DNA from: Pelagibacterium montanilacus
GTDB lineage: Bacteria > Pseudomonadota > Alphaproteobacteria > Rhizobiales > Devosiaceae
Length of the DNA: 38,380 bases
Assembly (NCBI RefSeq): GCF_003992665.1
Contig: NZ_RZMX01000007.1
Location: 1 to 38,380 of the forward strand
Reading direction: 5' to 3'
Within the stretch, counting starts at the first letter, position 1; each line of letters begins with the position of its first letter. Positions 8,043 to 16,437 of the stretch are shown here, piece after piece. The notes under the pieces are model-generated. The model saw only the letters and a program-made list of their open reading frames with translations. It made no database searches and had not been told where the DNA came from. The position numbers and the translations under genes were made by a program.

Positions 8043-9218
8043 ATGATGATCTTCCGATTTCTGCTTCTGCCGCCTTTGGTCGCTTTCTCGCTTCCAGCCT
8101 TGGCTGAAGACAGCCAGCTCGTTTTCGGCGGCGACCATTACGCAGCCGGACAAACGACGACAGTCCGTAAACCGGTCGAAGGCGATGCCTTCGTGGCTGG
8201 CTACCACGCAACGTTGAGCGCGCCGGTTACGGGCAGCGCTCATCTGGCTGGCTTCAATGCAAGTAGCGAAAACGACATTGGTCAGAACCTCTACGCCTTA
8301 GGCTTTGCTGTCGACGTAAATGGTCCGGTGGAAGGCAACGTTTCCGCCACCGGTAACACTGTCGACATCGCGCGTGCTGCGACTATCGGCGGCAATGCCA
8401 GACTCTCGGGCGCAAGCGTCAAATTAGAAGCACCGGTTCAGGGTTCGGCAGTCGTTGCAGCAGATGTTTTCTCGCTATCGAGCGAAATTGGTGGCGATTT
8501 CAGTTTCTATGGACGTGCCCTGAACTTCGAGCCGGGCGCACGGGTGACCGGAGCACTGCACATCCATGCGCCGGAGCCGATCGAGGTGCCAGCAAGCGTG
8601 GCAGATGCCAGTCGCGTCACCTTTTCGGCGCTTGAGGATACCGATTACGTCGCCGAAGCTGGACGCACTGCGGAAAGCGTTGCCCGGGGGTACTGGCCCG
8701 CATTGTGGGGCGTGGCAATAGTCCTTTTGCTTCTGATCCTGAGCGGCGCCATGCTGATCGCATTCGCCCCAGGAAGGCTGGAGACAATACACACCACGGC
8801 CGAGACCCGTCCGTTCCGTTCTTTGGGGTGGGGCGCCCTGACCTTCGCAATGTTGCTCGGACTTGTTCCACTGTCGGCACTTACGGTCATAGGAATTGTC
8901 GCGCTCCCCCTGATCTTCTTTTTCATTGCCGCGTTGCTTGGCCTTGCCTACGTCATGGGTGCCTATCTTATCGGCACGCGAGTGGCCCGAGCGTTCCTAA
9001 CGATTGACACCAATGCCAAGCGCCTTGGCGTGATGACCGGCTCGATCATTATTGCCGTGCTGCTGGCGGTTCTTCCCATTATCGGCTGGTTCCTGATCCT
9101 TCTGATCGTGACTCTTGGTCTCGGCTCAACCGCCAGAACGATCGTTGTGCCGCGAAATTCACATGCGGCGCCAACAAGCTTTGCGGACCCGGTGGGCGGT
9201 CCGCGGACTGCGTCCTAA
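8043..9218 (+). CDS. Exported polymer-forming/membrane fusion protein
   Basis: The 391-residue protein begins with a signal peptide (hydrophobic 4-20, cleavage near PALAED). Residues ~25-190 are short beta-rich repeats with a bactofilin-like rhythm of alternating Gly, Val, Ala and Asn, as in VEGNVSATGNTVDIA and IGGNARLSGASVKLEAPVQGSAVV, suggesting a right-handed beta-helix outside the membrane. Residues ~215-370 hold four or five membrane segments (VVILLLLILSGAMLIAFAP-like stretch, LTVIGIVALPLIFFFIAALLG, IIIAVLLAVLPIIGWFLILLIV). The architecture matches uncharacterised polymer-forming membrane proteins. Function unknown; an envelope scaffold role under stress is plausible. It has a FixK box upstream. 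Confidence 0.7.
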   Translation: MMIFRFLLLPPLVAFSLPALAEDSQLVFGGDHYAAGQTTTVRKPVEGDAFVAGYHATLSAPVTGSAHLAGFNASSENDIGQNLYALGFAVDVNGPVEGNVSATGNTVDIARAATIGGNARLSGASVKLEAPVQGSAVVAADVFSLSSEIGGDFSFYGRALNFEPGARVTGALHIHAPEPIEVPASVADASRVTFSALEDTDYVAEAGRTAESVARGYWPALWGVAIVLLLLILSGAMLIAFAPGRLETIHTTAETRPFRSLGWGALTFAMLLGLVPLSALTVIGIVALPLIFFFIAALLGLAYVMGAYLIGTRVARAFLTIDTNAKRLGVMTGSIIIAVLLAVLPIIGWFLILLIVTLGLGSTARTIVVPRNSHAAPTSFADPVGGPRTAS

Positions 9219-9285
9219 CACCTGCACATCGACGGACAATTGAGCGGCCAACAGCGTCCCCATTTCACCCAGCAAGGAACCCAAT

Positions 9286-10053
9286 ATGACCAAGGATTTC
9301 AAGGGAAAGACTGCAATCGTGACGGGAGCCGCTTCCGGAATCGGCGCCGCCATCGCCCGTCAACTGGCTGAACGCGGTGCCAACATCGTCGCAGCCGATC
9401 TTGATATGGATGGCCTCAAGCAGCTTGTTGGCAAGATCGAGTCAGACGGGGGCAACGCCATATTACAGCGCACGGATGTCTCGCGGCCTGAGGAGGTCCA
9501 AGCAATGGTGTCGATGGCCGTTGAGACCTTTGGCAGGCTCGATCTTGCGGTCAACAATGCCGGCGTTGGCGGTCCTTCTGCCAACACTGCCAACACTGCG
9601 GATTACCCGCTCGATGGATGGCGCACAGTAATCCACGTCAATCTCAACAGCGTCTTCTACTGCCTTAAATATGAGATCGCGGCTATGACCAAGGCCGGCG
9701 GCGGGGGCTCCATAGTCAATATGGCTTCGATTCTGGGCAGTGTCGCGTTTGCGAACGCGCCCGCCTATGTCGCGGCGAAACACGGCGTCGTTGGCCTTAC
9801 CAAAACCGCAGCCATCGAGTTCGCCAAGCAGGCGATCCGCATCAACGCCATCGGACCCGGTTTTATCGACACGCCACTACTGTCCAAAAATTTCGAGCAG
9901 GATGCGCTCACCGCCATTGCCGCGATGCATCCCATCGGACGATTGGGCAAGGACGAGGAAGTCGCCGCTCTGACCTGCTTCCTGCTCTCCGATGCCGCTT
10001 CCTTCATAACGGGCAGCTACCATCTTGTCGATGGAGGCTACACCGCTCAATAG
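9286..10053 (+). CDS. SDR-family oxidoreductase
   Basis: This is a classical short-chain dehydrogenase of 255 residues. TGAASGIG at 12-19 is the nucleotide-binding Gly motif; ADLDMD follows beta-2 and suggests NAD preference. NNAG lies near 90, the catalytic Ser is in NMASILGS, and YVAAK gives the Tyr and Lys. The C-terminus GSYHLVDGGYTAQ is typical. The substrate cannot be read from sequence. AAGGA precedes the ATG at good spacing. I see no FixK box in the short gap before it, so it may be co-transcribed with the polymer-forming protein (67 bp upstream). Confidence 0.92.
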   Translation: MTKDFKGKTAIVTGAASGIGAAIARQLAERGANIVAADLDMDGLKQLVGKIESDGGNAILQRTDVSRPEEVQAMVSMAVETFGRLDLAVNNAGVGGPSANTANTADYPLDGWRTVIHVNLNSVFYCLKYEIAAMTKAGGGGSIVNMASILGSVAFANAPAYVAAKHGVVGLTKTAAIEFAKQAIRINAIGPGFIDTPLLSKNFEQDALTAIAAMHPIGRLGKDEEVAALTCFLLSDAASFITGSYHLVDGGYTAQ

Positions 10054-10178
10054 GCAAGCCTGTCTATCGGATCGATCCTGTGCACCTTATGGACTCGACT
10101 AGTTTCAAATGCCCTATCGCATCGCACTTTGTGCCCGAACCTCAATGACGCCATCGGTCCCGCCGACCGCATCGAGCC

Positions 10179-10192
10179 TTGATCGAGATCAA
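10179..10192. promoter_or_regulatory. FixK/FNR box for the flavoprotein-cytochrome genes
   Basis: TTGATcgagATCAA is a perfect palindrome centred 66 bp upstream of the GTG start of the flavoprotein gene, and identical to the box at 5618. It lies in the 198-bp gap after the SDR gene. Confidence 0.88.
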
Positions 10193-10251
10193 CGCTGCAT
10201 TATGCCGATCCGCGGTACGGTTATGGCAGAACAGAGATTTGGGAGAGCATC

Positions 10252-11838
10252 GTGACTGACAAACGGGTCAACAGACGCAATTTTTTGGCTGTGGCAGTAG
10301 GGGGAGCCGGGGCCACGGCGCTTTCCGGATTGGCGACTGCATCGCCCGCGGCAGCCAGTGGCATCGAACTCGCATGGGATCGATCCGCCGACATTGTGGT
10401 GGTCGGCTACGGCGGAGCCGGCGCAGCTGCTGCAATCACGGCGTATGACGCCGGTGCCAGTGTTCTTGTGATCGAGAAGACCGAAAATGGTGGCGGGTCC
10501 ACGCGTTACTCCGGCGGGTTCTTCGTAAGCCCACGTTCCGTAGACGGAGCGGTGGACTATCTCATGCATTGCGCACGGGCGGCCGACGGACACCACTACG
10601 ATTTGGACCGGGAGAGCCTGACAGCCTGGGCACAAGAAGCCCAGCACAACGCGGACTGGATCGGCGAGCTTGGCGGCGATCCTTATGCCACACTCCGCGG
10701 CTGGTACGATGTGCCCGGCGCAGCGGATTATGTTACATGGCAGCCGCGCCCCAACTCCACAGGCGTGGGGCTTTGGAATGTCCTGCACAATGCAGTGTCC
10801 GAACGCGGCATCGAAGTGGTCTATAATGTCGCCGGCACAGAATTGGTGACCCGCATAGTCGATGAGGAGAATGGGTCGACCAGTATCGAGATCGTTGGCG
10901 TCATTGTCGGTGAGGGCGAACAGCGCATGGCAGTGCAAGCAGCGAAAGGCGTTATTCTGACCACCGGCGGCTTTGATTATGACGAGCAGCTCAAGCAGAA
11001 CTATCTTCGCACCTACCCTGCCTATTCCACCGGACACCCAGGCGACACTGGCGACGCGATCAAGCTCGCCAGCAAGGCTGGAGCGGCATTGTCGCGTTTA
11101 ACGGGCACCGCTGCAAATGTGTGTCACAAGTTCGATGACGTGCCTGTCGCCTATCCGTCCTCCCTGCAACTGAACGCAGCAAACCGCACCATGATCATGG
11201 TTGATCAGCGTGGGCGCAGGTTCATAAACGAGTCGCTCAATTACGACGCCGTCGCAAAATCACTTGAATATTTTGATGCCGCCGATGGTAGCTACCCCCG
11301 CAATCCTTGCTGGATGGTTTTCGACGATGCCGCCAGGACGGCCGGGCCCGCCGGACTGCCCAACCCGATTGGAGACCCGGTCTATGGCTGGAGCGCGGAC
11401 AATTCCGAAGAGATCTCGAAGGGTTGGGTACTCGAAGCGACTTCATTGGCTGAACTCGCCGACAAGATGGGTGTGGATGCTGCCTCACTGGAGCAGTCTG
11501 TCGAGCGCTACAATGGCGATGCAGAAGCCGGCAATGATGCCGAATTCGGGCGCACGCTGGGGCTGAAAGCGCTTGAAGGACCAGCTTACTACGCCCTCAA
11601 AGCGTATCCCGGCCTTTGGGCAACGGGCGGAGGGCCGCGCCTAGATAGCTCCGCTCGGGTTCTTGACCCCGCAGGCACCCCAATAGCCCGGCTTTACGCC
11701 GCCGGCAGCGCTTCATCGTTCTGCTTCTCATTTCTTTATCCGCTGAGTGGGACGGCGATAGGTGACTGTTTTGCGATGGGACGTATAGCTGGCCAGCATG
11801 CCAGCACACTCACCGAGTGGGCAAATGAAGTGGAGTAG
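10252..11838 (+). CDS. Tat-exported FAD_binding_2 flavoprotein
   Basis: This 528-residue flavoprotein belongs to the fumarate reductase / ketosteroid dehydrogenase superfamily. Twin Arg at 8-9 (VNRRNFLAVAVGG) with a hydrophobic Ala-rich stretch indicates Tat export. The FAD dinucleotide motif is VVVGYGGAGAAAA, and TTGGFDYD and DQRGRRFINES are family blocks. The C-terminal FAD block reads LYAAGSASSFCFSFLYPLSG, more like ketosteroid dehydrogenases than the HGANRLGGN block of flavocytochrome c fumarate reductase, and the usual substrate His before GG is replaced (LWATGGGP). Fumarate is therefore unlikely; the substrate is unknown. A tetraheme cytochrome gene follows 57 bp later and is the likely electron partner. 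The start is GTG at 10252, preceded by GGGAG. Confidence 0.82.
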   Translation: MTDKRVNRRNFLAVAVGGAGATALSGLATASPAAASGIELAWDRSADIVVVGYGGAGAAAAITAYDAGASVLVIEKTENGGGSTRYSGGFFVSPRSVDGAVDYLMHCARAADGHHYDLDRESLTAWAQEAQHNADWIGELGGDPYATLRGWYDVPGAADYVTWQPRPNSTGVGLWNVLHNAVSERGIEVVYNVAGTELVTRIVDEENGSTSIEIVGVIVGEGEQRMAVQAAKGVILTTGGFDYDEQLKQNYLRTYPAYSTGHPGDTGDAIKLASKAGAALSRLTGTAANVCHKFDDVPVAYPSSLQLNAANRTMIMVDQRGRRFINESLNYDAVAKSLEYFDAADGSYPRNPCWMVFDDAARTAGPAGLPNPIGDPVYGWSADNSEEISKGWVLEATSLAELADKMGVDAASLEQSVERYNGDAEAGNDAEFGRTLGLKALEGPAYYALKAYPGLWATGGGPRLDSSARVLDPAGTPIARLYAAGSASSFCFSFLYPLSGTAIGDCFAMGRIAGQHASTLTEWANEVE

Positions 11839-11894
11839 CTTCGATTATTGGAACCGCACTCTGGTGTTGAAGCCGACAGCTTTGGAGACCCATC

Positions 11895-12296
11895 ATGCGC
11901 TGGATACTCATACTGCCTCTGCTGTTCATCATGGCCCTGTTCGTTGACGGTCTTTCCGTGCCCGATACCGGTGCAGCGTCTCCCGCAAATCCGCTCGACC
12001 TCCTGCTAGCGCATACAGCAAACTCCACGGAGTTCCACCAGCGTCATCAGAGCTTCGGTGTCGAGTGCGCGTCGTGTCACGGCGCAGAGCTAGCCTTTTC
12101 GACTGTCCCACCGATGGCTCAATGCCTGTCGTGCCATGGTAGCTATGAAGACCTAGCGGAGACGACGGCCGACCAAATCCCCAACCCCCATCATTCTCAT
12201 ATGGGGGAGGTGACATGCACCGATTGCCACTCCGAGCATCAGGAGCCGCGCCTCAGCTGCAACCAGTGCCACGTCTTTGAAATGGTTGTCCCCTGA
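11895..12296 (+). CDS. Tetraheme cytochrome c, flavocytochrome-like
   Basis: This 133-residue protein has a hydrophobic N-terminal signal or anchor (residues 3-18) and four CxxCH haem-attachment motifs: CASCH 58-62, CLSCH 77-81, CTDCH 108-112 and CNQCH 122-126. Further His (HQRH 48-51, HHSH 99-102) can serve as distal ligands. Size and haem spacing resemble the N-terminal tetraheme domain of Shewanella-type flavocytochrome c and the small tetraheme cytochromes. It lies directly after the exported flavoprotein, so the pair reads as a two-gene version of a flavocytochrome, passing quinol-derived electrons to the flavoprotein in the periplasm. GGAGA is 8 bp before the ATG. Confidence 0.85.
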   Translation: MRWILILPLLFIMALFVDGLSVPDTGAASPANPLDLLLAHTANSTEFHQRHQSFGVECASCHGAELAFSTVPPMAQCLSCHGSYEDLAETTADQIPNPHHSHMGEVTCTDCHSEHQEPRLSCNQCHVFEMVVP

Positions 12297-12410
12297 CTGA
12301 ACACTGAAAGCGCGCCAATCCGGGGGCTGTTGACGGGGTGCTCGCCCTTTTTCTGCGCCCCTGCCCGACCGGCGTCGACTGAGCACGAAAGACGGCACAG
12401 GGAGCTTGGC

Positions 12411-12959
12411 ATGATGCCGGACGTCGAGCCTGCCAACAGCGGGAACTCCAGCAAGGCCATGCGTAGCAGGCTGTCCAAGTTCGTGCCCGAACTCATCTAT
12501 GGCGCCAATGACGGCGTCATAACGACACTGGCCGTGATCGCCAGTGTGTCGGGGGCTCAGTTGCCCAACCAGATCATTGTGATTCTAGGGCTGGCCAATC
12601 TCGTCGCGGACGGGTTCTCCATGGGCGCGAGTGCAATCCTCTCGGAGCGTTCAAAACCGGTACCTCTCGATTTCGGAGCGGCGGGAGAAAAGGGGGGAGC
12701 GACATCACTCGGGTTTGTTGTTGCCGGTAGCATCCCGCTGATCGCCTATCTGCTTCCCGGCCTGGACGACGTGCGCTTTGCATTGGCAACGGTGTTGGCA
12801 GCCGTCACACTTTTTCTGGTTGGAGCTGCACGATCGTTTGCTACCAAACGCTCCTTTCTTCGAGCGGGCATCGAAATGTTGCTAATCGGCTCAGGAGCCG
12901 CACTTTTCGCCTACGCGATTGGGCTGCTGGGAGCACATCTGACGGGCATCGCGATTTGA
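12411..12959 (+). CDS. VIT/CCC1-family transporter-like protein
   Basis: This 182-residue membrane protein begins with the conserved ELIYGANDGVITTLAVIASV, the first-helix signature of VIT1/CCC1 Fe/Mn transporters, followed by ILGLANLVADGFSMGASAILSE. Three more hydrophobic segments follow (SLGFVVAGSIPLIAYLLPG, FALATVLAAVTLFLVGAA, IEMLLIGSGAALFAYAIGLL). The cytoplasmic metal-binding helical insert of VIT1 is essentially missing, so this is the short bacterial form. Metal specificity is unproven. GGAG sits 6 bp before the ATG at 12411. It follows the cytochrome by 114 bp and may share the FixK-driven transcript. An IS5-type element inserted 73 bp after its stop. Confidence 0.82.
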   Translation: MMPDVEPANSGNSSKAMRSRLSKFVPELIYGANDGVITTLAVIASVSGAQLPNQIIVILGLANLVADGFSMGASAILSERSKPVPLDFGAAGEKGGATSLGFVVAGSIPLIAYLLPGLDDVRFALATVLAAVTLFLVGAARSFATKRSFLRAGIEMLLIGSGAALFAYAIGLLGAHLTGIAI

Positions 12960-13111
12960 AAACGCCGATCTAGCGGCCGCGCAGTCGGCTTGGTTCAATC
13001 GCGCCCCAATCGCGATCAGTTCCTACAACTAGCAGGGTGTTGAAGAAGTCGCTCGCCTGAACGTGTTTATCGTGATTCACTTATCCCGGTTGGTTTGCTT
13101 GGGAGGCGGGA

Positions 13112-14203
13112 TTGCGCGGATCAGACGAGAGAATGGGTGCGCTGTTCAGCTATGTGGACCTTGAAGCGCGGGTGCGGCCTGACCACCCGCTGCGCACGAT
13201 CCGCCTTTTGGTGAACGAAGCTCTGGCGGCTCTGGAGGGTGAGTTTGGATCGCTCTATTCAGGTATGGGGCGCCCTTCGATTGCGCCTGAGAAGCTCCTG
13301 CGGGCAATGCTGCTGCAGGCATTCTTTTCCATCCGTTCGGAGCGTCAGCTGATGGAGCGGCTGGAGTTCGACCTGCTGTTCCGCTGGTTCGTGGGGCTGG
13401 GGATCGACGATGCGGTGTGGGACCATTCTACCTTTTCGAAAAACCGGGACCGCCTGCTTGAAGGCGATATCGCCGCGAAGTTCCTGAGTGCGGTTCTGTC
13501 CCAGCCTCGCGTGAAGAGGCTGTTGTCGAGTGAGCATTTCTCAGTGGACGGCACGCTGATTGAAGCCTGGGCCTCGATCAAGAGCGTCAGACCCAAAGAC
13601 GGTCCCGAGGAACCACCGAGCTCAGGGGGCGGACGCAACCGGGACGCGGACTTTCACGGGCAGAAGCGTTCGAACGCAACCCATGCCTCAAGCACCGACC
13701 CGGAGGCCCGGATTTACACGAAGGGACCGGGCAAGGAGGCCAAGCTCTGCTTTATGGGACATGGGCTCATGGAGAACCGTCATGGCCTGCTGGTCGATGC
13801 CTGCTTGACGGCGGCCGATGGGCACGGCGAGCGCGTGGCGGCGCTGCACATGATAGAGCCTCATGCCGACCGGCCAAGGCCGATCACGCTGGGAGCGGAC
13901 AAGGGCTATGACGCTGCTGACTTCGTCAATGAGTTGCGCTCGATGCAGGTAACCCCGCACGTCGCGCAAAATCTCAACAGACGACGATCGGGCATCGACG
14001 GACGGACCACCCATCATGCTGGATATGGGGTCAGCATGCGCATCAGAAAGCGGATTGAAGAAGCCTTTGGCTGGATCAAGACCATCGCCGGGCAGCGCAA
14101 GACAAAGTTCAGGGGCATTGACCGCGTCGGCTGGTCCTTCACCTTCGCTGCCGCCGCCTACAATCTGGTACGGCTGCCAAAGCTGCTGGCGGGATCGGCA
14201 TGA
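13112..14203 (+). CDS. IS5-family transposase
   Basis: 363-residue DDE transposase. The N-terminal block FSYVDLEARVRPDHPLRTIR and RPSIAPEKLLRAMLLQAFFSIRSERQL are standard for this IS5 branch. HFSVDGTLIEAWAS carries the first catalytic Asp, LGADKGYDAADF the second, and RKRIEEAFGWIKTIAG the Glu. Translation probably starts at TTG 13112, preceded by GGGAGGC at 5-bp spacing; ATG 13133 is a shorter option. The open frame looks intact. Confidence 0.92.
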   Translation: MRGSDERMGALFSYVDLEARVRPDHPLRTIRLLVNEALAALEGEFGSLYSGMGRPSIAPEKLLRAMLLQAFFSIRSERQLMERLEFDLLFRWFVGLGIDDAVWDHSTFSKNRDRLLEGDIAAKFLSAVLSQPRVKRLLSSEHFSVDGTLIEAWASIKSVRPKDGPEEPPSSGGGRNRDADFHGQKRSNATHASSTDPEARIYTKGPGKEAKLCFMGHGLMENRHGLLVDACLTAADGHGERVAALHMIEPHADRPRPITLGADKGYDAADFVNELRSMQVTPHVAQNLNRRRSGIDGRTTHHAGYGVSMRIRKRIEEAFGWIKTIAGQRKTKFRGIDRVGWSFTFAAAAYNLVRLPKLLAGSA

Positions 14204-14523
14204 GCGCGCCGGCAGAATGCCAACTGGTCGGTCGCTGGCGCATCGTCGAGGCCGATATCTGGGACCGCGGTTACCTCAGTCTTTGCGGACCCGCCACGAT
14301 CGCCATCGGCGCGGACAACCGCGGTGAGATCGCGTTTGGAGCCATGCAGGCCAACCTCGAAATCGGCTACAGCCCTGCAATGATCTTCTTTACATGGACC
14401 GGATCAGACGAAATGAACGAGGTCAGTGGTGAGGGGGATGCTGAATTGCAGCCAGACGGCTCCATCGACATCATCTTCGCCTATCACAACGGCGACGAAG
14501 CCGTCCTCAAAGCTATTCGGTAG
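14200..14523 (+). CDS. IS passenger protein of unknown function
   Basis: 107-residue soluble protein whose ATG overlaps the transposase TGA (ATGA), so it is translationally coupled and moves with the element; its stop lies at the edge of the right inverted repeat. The sequence contains CQLVGRWRIVEADIWDRGYL, GEIAFGAMQANLEI and a C-terminal FAYHNGDEAVLKA. I recall similar small proteins carried by related IS5 elements, but I know no function. It has no DNA-binding or catalytic motif that I can see. Confidence 0.75.
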   Translation: MSAPAECQLVGRWRIVEADIWDRGYLSLCGPATIAIGADNRGEIAFGAMQANLEIGYSPAMIFFTWTGSDEMNEVSGEGDAELQPDGSIDIIFAYHNGDEAVLKAIR

Positions 14524-14773
14524 ACTTCTTCAACAGCCTGCTAGGCCACTGTGATTTGAGAACACGATCAGCAAGTTTCATTCAGCGAGCAAGATCAATC
14601 GGGCGTGGCATACGCTCCACAAATGCCCAGGCACGCCAGTTTTTCCAGAGGATGCAATAGCATCTTCAGCACGCTGCAACTGTGGCTGCAGGCCCATGCC
14701 TTGGGCACTGCTCTACGGAAATGGCACAGCGCGGACATGCCCTCTGTGTACCACGCAGCTTGCAATAATCGCC

Positions 14774-15160
14774 TCAAATTTTGGCTAAGGCAGCCACGAG
14801 CATGTCACGGACCACGGCGGCCACCATCGCCAAGCTGGAATTGCCGACCGGTTCCATGGCAACGGCGGGATCGATGGCGCTGACTTCAACCACGTGCCCA
14901 TGCCGGCGCACGACAACGTTGCATGGGAGCATCGCCCCGATGCGGGGTTCGATCGCTAGGGCTGCAAACGCCATTTTCGGGTTGCAGGCACCAAGGATCA
15001 GATATGATTCCAAGTCTTCATCGATCTTGGCCTTCATAGTGGCTTGAACATCGATTTCGGTGAGAATCCCGAAACCGTGTCCAGCCAGCGCCGCCCGTGT
15101 GCGGCGTTCGATATCGGCAAAGCTGGCGTCGGGAAACGTTCGGTTGAGCGTATAGGCCAT
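14774..15160 (-). CDS. DUF302 protein
   Basis: This 128-residue protein of the DUF302 family contains ADIERRTRAALAGHGFGILTEIDVQAT, YLILGACNPKMAFAAL and the Pro-Cys-Asn block MLPCNVVVRRHG, which are its usual landmarks. The molecular function is unknown; members often sit in sulfur-redox or anaerobic stress clusters. I chose the ATG at 15160 because the longer reading from 15259 would translate straight through a FixK box at 15221-15234. With this start the box is 67 bp upstream, as for the other regulon genes. The 229 bp between its stop and the IS5-type element hold nothing I can identify. Confidence 0.88.
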   Translation of the reverse strand: MAYTLNRTFPDASFADIERRTRAALAGHGFGILTEIDVQATMKAKIDEDLESYLILGACNPKMAFAALAIEPRIGAMLPCNVVVRRHGHVVEVSAIDPAVAMEPVGNSSLAMVAAVVRDMLVAALAKI

Positions 15161-15220
15161 AAGATCAATCTCGAAATTGTTCTGTTGGCTAGCGATTAGG
15201 ACGTTCCTTCCGCCCTGTCC

Positions 15221-15234
15221 TTGATCGCGGTCAA
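15221..15234. promoter_or_regulatory. FixK/FNR box for the DUF302 gene
   Basis: TTGATcgcgGTCAA fits TTGAY-N4-RTCAA with its centre 67 bp from the DUF302 ATG. It may also have served the disrupted small membrane gene on the other side, although that start is about 187 bp away. Confidence 0.8.
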
Positions 15235-15526
15235 AGCAACGCAGCGGGGTTCGTGACACGGTGAAGCTTCAACCCCGGGAGCGGCACACGCCAATCATCA
15301 ATGGGTTCTCAGAAAATCGTTCGCGTGATGGAAGATGGCTTCTAATGCGATTGGCCGGTTCATCGGCGAAAAATCCATCGTCTTGCAGTCCATGGATGAT
15401 AAAGGAAACTCCCATGCTCACCGACCCGCAACCCACTCTTGCCCTGGTCTATCGGCCTTCCGATAATTCTCGGCGCCGGTTTGTATGTCAGCTACCGAAT
15501 ATCGGCACTTCAGTGCGGCACCCCTA

Positions 15527-16352
15527 GGGTCAGGACCTATTAATTTGGTTTGATTTGTGATTCAGATTCTCCATTGGAGGGTCTGATGGGTGATTTGTTT
15601 TTGCTGAGCCCGGCTCAGATGTCGCGGCTATCGCCGCATTTTCCACCGGCTCACGGTGTTCCGCGTGTCGATGATCGGCGGGTGGTGAGCGGCATTGTTT
15701 ATGTGATCCGCAATGGTCTGCAGTGGAAGGACGCGCCCAAGGCTTATGGCCCGCACAAGACGCTCTACAACCGCTTCATGCGCTGGAGCCGATTGGGTGT
15801 GTTCGACAAGATATTCGTCGCGCTCAGCCAGGGCGGCCCCAGACCGGAGCGGATCATGATCGACGCGACCCATCTCAAGGCTCATCGCACCGCTGCGAGC
15901 CTTCTAAAAAAGGGGATGTTCCCCGCCATATCGGACGCACCAAAGGCGGGTTGAACTCCAAGCTGCATGCCGTATGCGATCAGGCTGGGCGGCCGATCAT
16001 CCTCAGGCTCAGCGCCGGTCAGGTCAGCGACCACAAGGGCGCAGCCATGGTGCTCGATGCATTGCCCGCCGCCACTCACCTCATCGCCGACCGCGGCTAT
16101 GACAGTGCCTGGTTCCGGAAGGCCTTGGTCGATAAGGAAATTGAGCCCTGTATCCCGTCAAGCCGCAGCCGCAAGGTTCCCTTCGCCTACGACAAGAACA
16201 TCTACCGCCAGCGTCACAGGGTCGAGAACCTGTTCGCAAAGCTAAAGGACTGGCGACGCATCGCCACTCGATATGACCGATGCGCCCACACATTCTTCTC
16301 GGCAATCTGCATCGCAGCAACAATCATCTTCTGGATCAATGTGTCCTGACCC
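15527..16352 (+). mobile_element. IS5-family (IS427-group-like) element, TA duplication
   Basis: An 826-bp element with 10-bp terminal inverted repeats, GGGTCAGGAC at 15527-15536 and GTCCTGACCC at 16343-16352, inserted in a CTAG target with TA at 15525-15526 and 16353-16354. It encodes a transposase split into two frames at an A6G slippery run, the usual layout of the IS427 group. It interrupts a small membrane protein gene. Confidence 0.9.
15586..16349 (+). CDS. IS427-type transposase, -1 programmed frameshift
   Basis: ATG 15586 (GGAGG 8 bp upstream) opens MGDLFLLSPAQMSRLSPHF, with GIVYVIRNGLQWKDAP, ALSQ and IMIDATHLKAHRTAASLL, and ends at 15954. The -1 frame continues with GGLNSKLHAVCDQAGRPI, HLIADRGYDSAWFR and RHRVENLFAKLKDWRRIATRYD, finishing at 16349. 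The first frame carries the first catalytic Asp, the second the remaining Asp and Glu. The switch point is A-AAA-AAG at 15906-15912, a canonical -1 slippery heptamer, so the full transposase of about 254 residues would come from frameshifting. Confidence 0.88.
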
Positions 16353-16437
16353 TAGCTTTGATGTCTTCCCTGTGCTGGGGGTAATGCCCGTCCTCTATCT
16401 GACGCTCATGTACCTCACCTTCAAAAGCCAGACCTAG

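Larger units (their letters stand above)
13033..14540 (+). mobile_element. IS5-family-like element with passenger ORF, CTAG duplication
   Basis: A 1508-bp element with imperfect ~18-bp terminal inverted repeats: left CAGGGTGTTGAAGAAGTC at 13033-13050, right GACTTCTTCAACAGCCTG at 14523-14540, with one mismatch. It is flanked by CTAG at 13029-13032 and 14541-14544, the 4-bp duplication expected of IS5-subgroup elements. It carries a transposase and a second small gene that overlaps the transposase stop. Both ends and the duplication are intact, suggesting a recent insertion. Confidence 0.9.
15414..16437 (+). pseudogene. Small membrane protein gene split by an IS427-type element
   Basis: If 15527-16352 and one copy of the TA duplication are removed, one frame runs IGLPIILGAGLYVSY, ISALQCGTP, SFDVFPVLGVMPVLYLTL, MYLTFKSQT and then stops at 16435-16437. 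That is two hydrophobic segments joined in frame across the insertion. Upstream, ATG 15414 (preceded by AAGGAAAC) starts MLTDPQPT in a different frame, so a 1-base shift around 15436-15442 is also present. The original product was probably about 65 residues with two membrane helices. I do not recognise the family. Confidence 0.55.

Noticed and set aside
10252-11838. Calling the flavoprotein a fumarate reductase
   Set aside because: The fumarate-specific His and Arg blocks are not present, although the cytochrome neighbour makes the name tempting.
15261-15527. An 88-codon open frame from GTG 15261
   Set aside because: It covers the start of the split membrane gene in a different frame, has Arg/Ser-rich shadow composition and no family resemblance.
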